A stretch of 64,000 nt of DNA from Liolophura sinensis (lineage: Eukaryota; Mollusca; Polyplacophora; Chitonida; Chitonidae). The stretch is from positions 124,001-188,000 of the forward strand of contig NW_027017965.1 in assembly GCF_032854445.1 (NCBI RefSeq), written 5' to 3'. Positions 31,067 through 40,716 of this stretch are shown here, one piece after another. The position numbers and the translations under genes are program-made. Positions within the stretch are counted from its first letter, which is position 1; each line of letters starts with the position of its first letter. The notes below the pieces were generated by a model. The model saw only the letters and a program-made list of their open reading frames with translations, did not search any database and was not told where the DNA came from.

Positions 31067-31680
31067 CTAATATATAATCTTAGATGTGGCGAGCGTATCA
31101 GTCATTAGCAGGAGCTTAGAATGCGGATTGTTCTTGAGCTTCTGTCGAACCTCTGCCTTTTCGCTCTCGGCCTCGATGATGTGGTTCTTCTCCAGGCATT
31201 CGTTGAACGAGTACCGATCTTTGCAGTGGAATAAAGCCACCCACCTTGTCTGCTCGCGAAAGTCTTTCAGGACGGCGTTGTATTTCTGAGTGAGGACCCA
31301 GACGCTTTGCTTTGCATGACGGCCCGAGAAAGCCATGAATGACAGCATTTTTTGTTTCTTCTTCATCGCCTCCAACGCGCTACAATCATCGATGATGTAT
31401 AGGGTGGGCTCCCCCTCGAACAATCTGTAGAAAGCTCTCAGGCATTCGTTGAGCCGCTCGCCGGGATCAAAACAATAGACCTCAGGGTCAGACAGTATCC
31501 ATCGCCGCCGGTACGCCTCGTTATGCTTAAGAGAGGGCACAGGATCACAATGTGATGAAATAAACCGCGGAAAGGGCACTCAAGCAGGTCCAGCACGAAG
31601 ACTGTTTTGCCGCAGTTCGTCTGCCCACAGATAATCGCGCAGTGGGCGTCATCAATAAAGCGCGTTAACGAATCTACCAT
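31067..31680 (-). pseudogene. ATP: Genome-packaging ATPase (P2), one frameshift
   Basis: A FtsK/A32-type ATPase that would pump DNA into the capsid. Start at 31680; the intact Walker A GQTNCGKT lies at about residues 19-26, and Walker B LYIIDDCSAL about 90 residues later. Between them, right after HIVILCP, a one-base change moves the frame (near 31540). The E copy has the change at the same place. The 3' half is open (QSVWVLTQKYNAVL to the stop at 31067). The start overlaps the end of the capsid gene by 29 nt. Confidence 0.9.
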
Positions 31681-32788
31681 TCTGGATGTGCAGCTTTGCG
31701 TCCATAATCGCATAGAGATATACGTTCAACACGCCGGGATCTTCTCTCTCTTTTGTCACCTGTATCGTAATCCCCTCGCTGGCGTTCAGAACGCGCCTCC
31801 CACTGCCATGCAGCTCGTCATCGTCGCTTGGCCCAAGGTCAAGCCAGAAGGCGTGCTTGTGCTTTAAGAACTCTTCCAGGGAGACGTCTGCCAGGCCTAA
31901 GTCTTTTACGACCCTCGCCACCTCAGGGTCCTGCTTCCGTAGGGGTGAGCTGGCGAGAACCTCTGGACCTCGCCCCATTGCTGGTACGCCCGCATGCCCT
32001 GGCTGTACAGTTGATTGGGGACCCCTTCTATTGTGACTTCTACTTTGGTGATCGGGTTGTAGAAGTTTTCCGACCTCCTCTCCCACGGGGTTCTTTTAGC
32101 CTCGACCAGCATGAGGATGCCCTTCATTGCTCTCGCTGGAGTGTTCAGGTTTATGGTCCAGAGAGTTCCAGACTTGTCCTTAACAAACTTTTGGTGGCGG
32201 AGGACGCGATCATACAGAATGGAGACGCCCCCGGCAAACTGGGTGCGGATCTGTCTAGCGAGCTCCTTTTCGGTGACCATATCGAACTCCAGGCTGATGT
32301 TGTCGATGGTGTAAGTCGTGTCATCGTCTGTTGTCTTGATGACCCGGCTGTAATCGTTGAACGTCAGTTCATACTCCAGTCGGTCGGCCAAGGCACTCTG
32401 GTAAAATGGCATGTGGCCATCTAGAAGCTAGCGGGATGTGGGACCGGCTGCCAAAGGCGCGAGCGATGGCTTTTTCCCCAGCATCGTCGTTACTTGCGTC
32501 CTCCGCTCCGACTCGAAGTTTAAGCATGTTTTCGCTGCCGATGCCTTGGTAGGCCGCATTCCTCCGTTCGTTTTTGGTCAGCCATAAGTCGCCGTAGCAA
32601 TGAAACACATCAGAGTCGTCGATGGACATTACCTCATTCCCGCTGATTCTGATCGTGGTTTTCTTGACTACTGCTCGTCCGAGATTCCCGACCACTGTGT
32701 CGTTCGAGTCTTCTGAATTGATCTTGATCGAGAAGGCCAAGCGCGCTGTACCGGGCACAATGAAAAGCAAAGGAAAAGTGCGACTCAA
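31652..32788 (-). pseudogene. MCP: Major capsid protein (P2), frameshifted
   Basis: Double-jelly-roll capsid protein, recognised from VGNLGRAVV, EVMSIDDSDVFHCYGDLWL, GSENMLKLRVGAED, LEYELTFNDYSRVIK, VEVTIEGVPNQLYSQGMRA, DDDELHGSGRR and the C-terminal NVYLYAIMDAKLHIQNGRF. At least two frameshifts occur, near 32420 and 31930. Its 5' end overlaps the divergent membrane-protein gene (start at 32760). The full family protein is about 400 aa. Confidence 0.9.
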
Positions 32789-33814
32789 GGATTACCCCGA
32801 GGTGGACCTCATCAACAAACTTACAGGTAGACCGAAAACCCTCACAACAGTCACCTCAACAAAAGGAGGGGGTGATGCTATTCTACAGGGGCTGGGCTTT
32901 ACATACTGGAACAGAAGTGAACCGACAACGTTGCATTCGAATGCAGTCGCAGCCCTGGGGAAAGCGAGTTCAGAACTCGGTGCCACGGCCGCCGAGTCAG
33001 AAACCATACCGCTGGAGGATTTAAACCAACCAGCGAAAAAGACCTCTGATGCTATCCACACACTACTGGAAACAAGCTTGACAGATAGTGAGGTCGGGCG
33101 GGCTCTTGAAACGATAAACGACCCTCTTCCCATGCGAGAACTTCTGGGGCTTGACAAGGCACTGCAGACCTCGGAAGGCGAACACGCGAATAACCTCGCC
33201 AAGCTGCCAAGTGTCGATACGTACATCGCAAGAGAAAAACGGAAATTGGGGGAGGCCCCTGATGAATTCTCACGGAGCCGGATCGAAGACCGGATAAGGA
33301 ATCTCGAGGACGAAAGGGTGGCCCGGCTGGAAGCAGCCTCTTTAACGGCCGAAGCCCTGCGCACGCAAATACACCGCATCAAGCAGACGATCGATCGCAT
33401 CCTACACAAGGATGCCACTCTGGCTGAGCGCGTCCGCACCCTCTTCCGGGAGCAGGGAATAACCGTGGTCTTCATTCTCACGGCAATTGGGATGGTGATC
33501 TCGACACTGGGGCTAGCGATAAAGTTGGCGCTGACTGGCGGGTCCGGCGGGGTCCAGCCAACACCACCTCCATCCGACGGGCGTGGTCTTAAAGAATGGG
33601 TGAAAAAGCATCTCCAGTCCTTGGCAAGCTGGCTGGAAAGGCTGCCGCTGCGATTCCGCGTATTATTGGCAGTATCGTGTCCTGGCTACTGAACCTTCTC
33701 GGGAAAGCGGCTGGGTGGCTGGCCGATAATGCCTGGGCTCTAGTCGTCGCAGTAGGTGGCCTAATGCTCGTGGCTGTTCGCAATTATTTAACGCATAGTC
33801 CACAGCAACAGTAA
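32760..33814 (+). pseudogene. Coiled-coil/membrane Polinton protein (P2)
   Basis: Start MKSKGKVRLKDYPEVDL at 32760. The frame is open through LHSNAVAALGKASSEL, RIRNLEDERVARLEAASL (coiled coil) and LFREQGITVVFILTA (hydrophobic), with a Gly-rich turn, up to a frameshift near 33640. The second hydrophobic segment (IIGSIVSWLLNLLGKAAGWL to VGGLMLVAVR) then follows in the next frame to the stop at 33814. It is the most complete copy in the window, about 350 aa. It overlaps the 435-aa gene tail to tail by 27 nt. Confidence 0.85.
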
Positions 33815-35094
33815 GCCGATACCAACCCCAGCGACGACGATGGCTGTCTTCTCCGCATCGTGATTCTTTTCCTTTAGGGGTTCTGCGGTGAGTGGTGGGA
33901 CGCTTTCTTGTGGCTCAACGAGGGAAGGTGGTGGGGCGCTTTCTTGTGGCTTAACGATCACGTGGGAAGGTAGTGGGACGCTTTCTTGCGGCTTAACGAT
34001 CCCGTGGGAAGGTGCGCGCTTGTGCAAAGTGGGCGGCACTTTAGCGTTCACACCCTCATTGGCGCCTAGACTCTGGTCCTCTGTGGCCACGACGATTTTG
34101 TTGTTGTAGTTCGCCACATGGCCGATCTGCAGAAGCATGTCGCTGGGGGCCATATATAGCCCTATGCCATACACAAAGTCTACAGCGCTCCCGGCATACT
34201 GTAGCACGTCCTGGTAGCGTTTGATAGCAGACGGAAGGTCGATCGGAGAGGAAATAGCGTCTTCAACGTTCGCGGCAAACTGTTTTTGAGCGTCGAAGGC
34301 TGTGCCCGTGCCTAGAATACGCGCCCTTGTTTGCGCTTGGGCGCCTAGAATAGCCCACACGTATGTCCGGATGGAATCGTTTAGGCGCTCTACACCTGGT
34401 TGCGGGAATCCTTGGGATTTGCCGGCAATGAACGACGCCCAAGCCTCCTCGGCGTCCTGCTGGATGTAGTCGACGTGGAGCGCTGTAGGCGTTGTAGAGA
34501 ACGACATCCTGCTCGGATCGAAGGTCCCATCGCCAACGGGGTTGTAGCCCGTTCTCGTGATATAGTAATATGCCACTCCGAGGCCGTGATTCACCCCCCT
34601 GCCCCTCCAGTCTGTGTGCTTATCTACGCGGAATTGCCTACAAATCCTCTCATAGGCCCTCTCGTCGTTGGGGTTTTTGAATGCCGCCCCACGCTCTGTC
34701 TTGCGGCAGGGGGGCCTGGATCTCTTCCAAGATCCGCCTAACTCGGTACTACACATGGAACGTGTACAGGGCCCTTATTTGTTTGTCGGGGGCGAGAAGA
34801 TGGTCTTTTACAGAGACGCCGCAGCTCGTGGTTGCGCACCAGACCGCGAAGTTCACTTGGTTCTGCCAGAAATTGCAAAACACGATTGGTGTTCCAGGCC
34901 CGAACAAGGTCATTGCTGTTTATCTGTGGCAGCCGGTACTTGGCCAACACATCTGTGAACTGGACTGGAAAGGCCTTCTTTTCATCGATGTAGGTGTCAA
35001 ATCGCGTGAGCTGCTCTGCGTGGGTTTGGATACTATGAAATGCCCCGGCCTTGTAAGTGGCCTCTCTATTGAACCTGTAAGCCTCGCTGTTCAT
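33788..35094 (-). pseudogene. 435-aa Polinton protein (P2), best copy
   Basis: Start at 35094 (MNSEAYRFNREATYKAGAF). A frameshift lies near 34860-34760; downstream the frame is open from the ERAYERICRQFRVDKHTDW region to the end. Main body about 320 aa (FIAGKSQG, ERLNDSIRTYVWAIL, GTGTAFDAQKQFAANVEDA, DLPSAIKRYQDVLQYAGS, YMAPSDMLLQIG). Then come four PQES(V/A)PxPS-type Pro-rich repeats and a C-terminal anchor (TAIVVAGVGIGLLLLW). I know the body family from other Polintons but not its role. The stalk and anchor suggest a membrane- or surface-attached virion protein. Confidence 0.85.
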
Positions 35095-35104
35095 CGTGGC
35101 TTAA

Positions 35105-35776
35105 ATGTTCATCACATTGACTGACATTCTAAATGGGGCACAGCACACGCTGCCTCATGCCCTTAACAACCTCGACGGCCGCCTTAAAACCGCCCATCGC
35201 GAGATAACATTCTACCCAGCCTGGGTGAATATTCCTTCCAAAATGGGCTTCTTGCTAAATTTTTTTTTTAATTTGCAAATTTGTTAAAGTGCCGGAGGGC
35301 TACTACAATGTCTGTATGCTGGACAAGGACATATTCCACCCGCATGGGATTTTTCTGAAAATGAATGAAGCAACGGCCGCCTAGTCCTTACCATCCCTAG
35401 AAATACTATCATACAGCTCACGTGGCTTGCCCCAATCTTAGGGTTCCGGGACGGGAAGAAGGATATCTGGGGGGGGTGTGGAGGGTGACCATCTACCTAA
35501 CTTGGTCACACACAAAGAAGTCTTCGTGCATTTAGATGAACTGAGCACCTCAGGAAACGTGAGAATAACCTCAGATTTCAATGGCGGTTCAACACTACTT
35601 CAGGCCATCGCCGTGACTGGTGAAGGGATAAACTGCGGGAAGACGGTTTCATTTCCCAACCCACAGTACAAAGCCTTGCGCGACGGCTATATAACGCACT
35701 TGACCGTGGCACTTTTAGATAAAAACGGCAAGTATATTAATGTTGGGTACCTAAGTGCTACCCTAGAAATAAAATA
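35105..35776 (+). pseudogene. First A gene (P2)
   Basis: ATG at 35105, 10 bp from the divergent 435-aa start. Open through NGAQHTLPHALNNLDGRL and FYPAWVNIP, then broken by an A/T-rich insertion near 35255 and further small changes to about 35480. It is open again from LPNLVTHKEVFVHLDELST to the end (LLDKNGKYINVGYLSATLE). Stop TAA. It lacks the N-terminal module. Confidence 0.85.
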
Positions 35777-35779
35777 AGT

Positions 35780-36901
35780 ATGGTGGACGCAGCCGGTCCC
35801 AGGCCTGCGTGCCTCTGTCTTTAAGCGACTTGGCAGATGTGTCGGATTTCGAACTCGAAGGCCAGGAAGGTAAAATCTACGCCCTTCGAGTTTCAAAGTG
35901 GCAAGTACATCCGCCAAAATATTGTGGGGAAACCTGCCACGATTGCTTCGAAGTTCATCTCATTGACTGACATTCAAAATGGGACACAGTACAAGCTGCC
36001 TCTTGCCCTTAGCAACCTCGACGGCCGCCTTAAAACCGCCCTTCGCGAGGTAACATTCCACCCGAACCTGGTGAATATCCCCACCAGAGTGGGCCTTCTT
36101 GCTTGATGGCAAACGTTTTGAAGTGCCGACGGGCGACTACAATGTCTGTATGCTGAACAAGATTAGATTATGCCCGCGTGGGGTTTCTCTGGAAGTAAAT
36201 GAAGCTACGGGCCGCCTAGTCTTTATCCTCCCCAAAAAGACCAACATAACGCTCCTAAAGCTTGCCCCCATCTTAGGGTTCCACAACTGGACAAAGCCTA
36301 TAGAGGGGGACTGTGGAAGGTTTATTTATTTATTTATTTATTTATTTGATTGGTGTTTTACGCCGTACTCAAGAATATTTCACTTATACGACGGCGGCCA
36401 GCATTATGGTGGGTGGAAACCGGGCACAGCCCGGGGGAAACCCACGACCATCCGCAGGTTGCTGGCAGACCTTCCCACGTACGGCCGGAGAGGAAGCCAG
36501 CATGAACTGGACTTGAACTCACAGCGACCGCATTGGTGAGAGACTCCTGGGTCATTACGCTGCGCTAGCGCGCTAACCGACTGAGCACGGAGGCCCTGAC
36601 TGTGGAAGGTGATGAGCCATCTAATTTGGTCCTGCAAAAAGAAATCTTCATGCATTTAGATGAACTGAGCACCTCAGAAAACGTGAGAATAACCCCAGAT
36701 TACAGTGGCAGTTCCACACTACTTCAGGCCATCGCCGTGACTGATCTAGGGATTAATTGCTGGAAGACGTTTTCATTTCCCAACCCACAGTACAAAGCCT
36801 TGCGCACCGACAATATAACGCACTTGACCGTAACTATTTTAGACAAAAACGGCAAGCATATGAATGTAGGGTACCTCAGTGGTAGCCTAGAAATACAATG
36901 A
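35780..36901 (+). pseudogene. A' gene with a SINE inside (P2)
   Basis: Starts ATGGTG, with a frameshift in the module near 35815 and again at about 36095. The A body is intact on both sides of a 277-bp SINE (36321-36597) inserted after the HNWTKPIEG segment. The last part (NVRITPDYSGSSTLLQAIA to GYLSGSLEIQ) is open and ends in the ATGA overlap with B. Confidence 0.85.
36321..36597 (-). mobile_element. tRNA-derived SINE, 277 bp
   Basis: Flanked by the 12-bp duplicate GACTGTGGAAGG (36309-36320 and 36598-36609). Transcribed from the minus strand: the tRNA-like head (A-box-like GGTTAGCGCGCTAGCG, B-box-like GAGTTCAAGTCC) lies at the right, a conserved central block (complement of GGTGTTTTACGCCGTACTC) follows, and a (TAAA)n-type tail lies at the left. 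P0 (about 886-910) shows the same site without the SINE. The type resembles the Meta-domain SINEs of bivalves, as I recall that family. Confidence 0.9.
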
Positions 36902-37730
36902 GTATGGTGGACGCAGCCGGTCCCAGGTCTGCGTGCCTGTCTTTAAGCGACTTGGCAGATGTGTCGAAGTTCGAACTTCAAGGTCAGGAAGGTAAAATCT
37001 ACGCCTTCGAGTTTCAAAGTGGCAAGTACATCCGCAAAAAGATTACGGGGCAAGCAGAACCTGCCACGTTTGCTTCTCTTCAAGATGTCTCATCCTCTGT
37101 AGAGCAAGATCGCAGGTCGCCGTCTGAGGTGATTGAAGAACAAAAGCTCTCTTTAATTCGCTTTGAAGACCGCTTTGTTCTTACCAGAGCTCGCGACCCC
37201 GATTGGTGTGTAGATGTAAAGGTGACCCCGATGACGGTCCAGGCCATCGGGGCCCTGGTGAAAAAAAGTTTCCAACTCCAGAGCCTCTTTCGTGTCGTGG
37301 GTACCAACCAGCTACTGTCATATAGCTTTGGGTGGAAGATGTTACTTCACACTATCTGCGGCGCCTGGTGTAGAGGCCGTGCGTCTTAGCGCGCACTCAA
37401 TATCTACGGCCATGCTACGAATAAACCCCGGATCTATACTTATCTTCAACATCATACTTGGCGTGGCCTCTCAGCGCCGTTCCTCCTTGATTACCGGGGT
37501 GAGACTAAGGTGGCCTGCAGACCACGATGGAAAGGAGCTCAGACTTTATGATCAAATTACAGGCCCAGGGCGATCCAGTTATCCGGAGCTCTCTCGAGGA
37601 TATACGGGTCTTTGCAGGGAGCGATGTCGGTCTCAATAACATCAATTTAGAGTACGGTATAAGACTTCGCAGCTTTTGTGTTAGTATTCCCGATGACGAT
37701 TTAGAGTTTACCGACGTTGTTGATTCGTAG
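36898..37730 (+). pseudogene. B-family gene (P2)
   Basis: Start ATGAGTATG in a 4-nt overlap with the A' stop. The module and first half are open (SSVEQDRRSPSEVIEEQ, FVLTRARDPDW) to a frameshift near 37265. The middle (GYFTL-like, INPGSILIFNIILG) is in another frame, and an extra T near 37546 shifts it again, before the end DDDLEFTDVVDS. The extra T is shared with P0. Confidence 0.8.
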
Positions 37731-37739
37731 ACGGACAAT

Positions 37740-38399
37740 ATGGGACGACTGTACCCAGCGGTCACGGATGAAGAGCCGACAGATGACCACCCCTTGACCC
37801 CGACCGCACCGATGGTTGAAAACCCCCCGGAGGGTGTGGCGCACGCCCATCGCCTGCAGTATATCAGCGAAATACAGAGGCAGCTTGAATCTAAGCGAGA
37901 TCTCCGCCGGGTCTTGTACAAAAAGTACCGGCGCGGTGTTTTAGCCGCCGAGGCCCTTGATTCGGCCATGCTCACGGCCGTTTGGGACTAGGGGTTGCAG
38001 GTGTGGGGCTACTCTCAACAATAATTGCAGCCCGTGCTCTCTTGGCTATGGAAGCTGCGGCCATAGCTTGCGGTGTCTGAAATGTCGCCGAAAAATTTGT
38101 TAGCGCCGACTTCACGCAAAGGCCAAGAAACATATCGATATACGGCTGTTGGCTGAGGCCAAACTTAACAGCATCCGTGCACAGGTATCTATGCATTATC
38201 TGATGGTGTTATTTCGGACGTAGAGTACAGGCAAGTCGTTCAGGAGCTCTAGAACTACTCTGATCTGAAGCAGGAGATACGCGCTAAGTCTTGTAAGACA
38301 TTCAACGCCGCAGAGATCGATGAAAGCACGAAAAACCAGCTTATTGATCGCGGCCGAAAACTAGCTGGGCAAGAGCTGAAAAACGCTCTTTCCGAATGA
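37740..38399 (+). pseudogene. C-family gene (P2)
   Basis: Start MGRLYPAVTDEEPTDDHPL. The coiled coil (RLQYISEIQRQLESKRDLRR) is intact. A frameshift near 37980 breaks the hydrophobic segment and others follow. The SDGVISD-like part and the terminal Ser-Glu-stop can still be read. It matches E closely otherwise. Confidence 0.8.
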
Positions 38400-38408
38400 T
38401 GTTCTGGG

Positions 38409-38515
38409 GGTTAGGGTTGTTGCCTCATTACCTCGGGCAGCAGCGTGTTTTCATAATACTGCCGGATGGGCTCTGGGTGCCTCCACCGAAGCGCACACGT
38501 CGTTGGTGAAGAGCT
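38409..38515 (-). pseudogene. 83-aa gene remnant (P2)
   Basis: The last ~35 codons of the small gene that lies between C and the terminus in P3 and E. The 5' half is deleted up to the terminal repeat. Confidence 0.6.
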
Positions 38516-38519
38516 GGGA

Positions 38520-38600
38520 AAGGGGGGTGGGGGCCCTCTATTTGTTATGGGGAGGGCTCCAAGGGCGGCGTGCGCCAGAACCCTCCTTCCCTATACTATT
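38520..38600 (-). repeat. P2 right terminus
   Basis: Reading inward on the minus strand from 38600: AATAGTATAGGGAAGGAGGG, then TTCTGGCGCACG and CCCTCCCC, matching the ends of P1, P3 and E. The sequence directly outside (GCTTGGCGCAGCTGATTCC) is the interior of the membrane-protein gene of P4. Confidence 0.85.
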
Positions 38601-38870
38601 GCTTGGCGCAGCTGATTCCACCAAGAAACAGCCGGATTCTACGAAGGAGGGGGGAGCTGCAAAGGAACCGGATTCTACGAAGGCACACCAAATCACCCAT
38701 TGGAGGGCGCCCCTGGCGTTATTAGGCCTTGGCAGCCTTGCAGTGCTAGTGTTGCTACGCGTGTGGCGCAGCCGCTATACAGCCCATGCACGAGGCGCGT
38801 CGCAAAAAGATATCACGCCGCAAGAAAAGAATCTCCATTTGAATATTACGTCGCGACCCTTTCTATCTCC
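38601..38870 (+). pseudogene. Single-pass membrane Polinton protein (P4), truncated
   Basis: The frame enters from the P2 terminus at the position of the Ala-Asp-Ser-Thr-Lys repeats, with PLALLGLGSLAVLVLLRVW as membrane segment and a short basic tail. The last codons are missing owing to a deletion that joins it to the next gene. The N-terminal half is not in the window. Confidence 0.75.
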
Positions 38871-39098
38871 ACCCAGTGACAGAAAAGTGCTAGTCAACGC
38901 TAGTCAGTTGCTGTGGTCTCTCTCCTGGCTACTGGGTACGCTCGTCTCGGCCAGATGTTCCTTAAAGGAGCCCTCCCGAAGCTGGACTTAACACCCCGTG
39001 ACGTCGGCATGGTCATTGCAGATGTAGGCCTGGCCATGTTTTCGAAGGAGCTGCTAATTAAAACAAGGGCTCCTTCCTCCCAATGTAATCCAGGAGTA
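38871..39098 (+). pseudogene. 79-aa Polinton protein (P4)
   Basis: The PPSDRKVLVNA start segment lacks its initiating codons. A frameshift at about 38905 is followed by LDLTPRDVGMVIADVGLAM and the C-terminal end. Homologous to 52509-52748. Confidence 0.7.
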
Positions 39099-39540
39099 AT
39101 GGCCTCCATCGCAATGATGATGGGCGGCGCCCTCGTAAACCGCTTTGGCCTTCAGCGGGAGCAGCTATATGTTTTCGATGCTGAGGAGTTCCGGTGTCGA
39201 TGAAGAGCGGAGGCGCCATGACCGCGCTGTAGAAGCAGCTCCAAGCCGCCAGGAAAAATGGGCCCGAAAGCGCACTGAGCGCTTGGACTGGATCAACGAT
39301 GAACTCCGCCGCCAGGGCCACGCTGTCCAAACGTTTCCGGGATATCGACGTTGCAATCCGCAAGTAATTCTAGGGTCTCGGGCAAAACTGTTACACGCGA
39401 CGCGCTGCTGGCCACAGAGCCACAGCTCTCCGATTTCTATGTGCCTAGTGAAGATCAAAACACGCGAGATGACCTTCGTCATCCTGGGAATGTGTGTGGT
39501 TAGGGGTGTGAGTTACGGAATCGCAAAACTCACCAAGTAA
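39099..39540 (+). pseudogene. 150-aa Polinton protein (P4)
   Basis: Start MASIAMMMGGALVN at 39099, one base after the end of the previous gene as in E. Several small frameshifts (about 39140, 39228, 39325) follow. RKRTERLDWINDELRRQGHAV and the terminal SYGIAKLTK are readable. Confidence 0.75.
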
Positions 39541-39696
39541 TCCGAACTGACTGTGCCGGACTCACCATCGAGCTCCTCGCCGTATGGCAGGCACGATATT
39601 AGTAGTGAGATGGTTCTGCGCACGCAAATACGCCACGACGATTAACATCTTTTTCGTCGCAAATCTGTTAGAGGGCTGCTAGAATACCTTGATAAC
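39541..39696. other. Spacer between the 150-aa gene and integrase (P4)
   Basis: About 150 bp matching the same spacer in E (51901-52056). No coding frame. It must hold the 5' region of the integrase gene. Confidence 0.5.
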
Positions 39697-40716
39697 ATGG
39701 CTAGTAAGGTGTCTGCTCGCCTGGTAAATATCTACTACAGCCCTCGTGGGTACTGGAAGGGTCTCGCGGCCATCCAGAAACTTGTCACTGCGGCTAAAGT
39801 CTCCGAAGATGTGGTCCGGGCCTGGCTGAAAAAGCAGGCTATCTGGCAGATATACCTGCCTCGTCCCCGAAAAATACCGAGGCCTATGTTCGCTGTTTCC
39901 ACGCCAAATGACATCCACCAAGCCGATCTTCTATTTCTACCACATGATCGGCGAGGCCGGAAGCTGTATAAGTACGCGCTGACAGTTGTTGATGTCGCTT
40001 CTCGCTTTAAGGAGGCGGAACCACTGGCTACTAAAGATTCCAAAGAAGTCGCTGATGCTCTCTCTCGCATTTACAAGCGGGGACCTCTGAGATGGCCGAA
40101 GCTTCTTCAAGTTGACCCTGGGCGCGAGTTCATGGATGCAATGAGCCAACTGCTGGCCAAACACGATGTCACAGTCCGCCGAGGCCGTGTGGATATCCAC
40201 CGAGACCAAGGCATAGTGGAGCGTTTCAACCGCACTCTGGCTGAGCGGCTCTTTGGACATCAGTACGCCCAGGAGATGCGCCTCCCCACCGAACATCGGT
40301 CTACTGAATGGGTGGCTCGGCTGCCCTCTGTTGTGGCCGCTCTGAATAATGAGACAACGAGACTGATCGGTAAAAAGCCGATAGACGCCATCAAGGCAAA
40401 AGGGGTGCCCAATAAGCCTTCCTCGGCGGTTCCAGGTCGTCCCGTTGGACTTAATGAGCGGAAGATCCCCGAGGGTGTTGGCGTTCGTTATCTCTATCAG
40501 CCTGGAGAGCTGGAGGGCGGTCGCCGTCGCGCGACTGATCCTGTGTGGTCTCTAGAGATATATCGGCTTGGGCGCTCTGTCACATAGCCTAATGAGCCCG
40601 TGGTGTACTATCTAGACGATACGTCGGATGGCCCGCGACGGGGGTTCGTTCGTGAGGAGTTGCTTATAGTGCCTCCCGATACTCAGCTTTCCCCGGATGG
40701 GGTTCTACGACGCTAG
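39697..40716 (+). pseudogene. INT: Integrase (P4), one stop codon
   Basis: The most complete integrase here. Start MASKVSARLVNIYYSPRGYW, an N-terminal helical/zinc-like region, then the DDE core with HQADLLFLP (first Asp), LQVDPGREF (second Asp) and RDQGIVERF (Glu, 35 residues on). A chromodomain-like C-terminus follows (DPVWSLEIYRLGRSV). A single in-frame TAG at 40585-40587, where other copies have AAG, interrupts it 43 codons before the natural stop. All catalytic residues are present. It lies tail to tail with polymerase. Confidence 0.95.

Larger units (their letters stand above)
27851..38600 (+). mobile_element. P2: Polinton copy, forward orientation
   Basis: From left to right: integrase (-), four small genes (-), ATPase (-), capsid protein (-), membrane protein (+), 435-aa gene (-), A, A', B and C genes (+), an 83-aa gene remnant and a terminus ending at 38600. 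The left part (terminus, Cys-rich gene and polymerase) is missing because the copy joins P1 head to head at 27850. The right terminus interrupts a membrane-protein gene of P4. Confidence 0.85.

Noticed and set aside
36490-36597. A tRNA gene
   Set aside because: The A-box and B-box words belong to the tRNA-derived head of a SINE flanked by a target duplication, and the cloverleaf is not complete.
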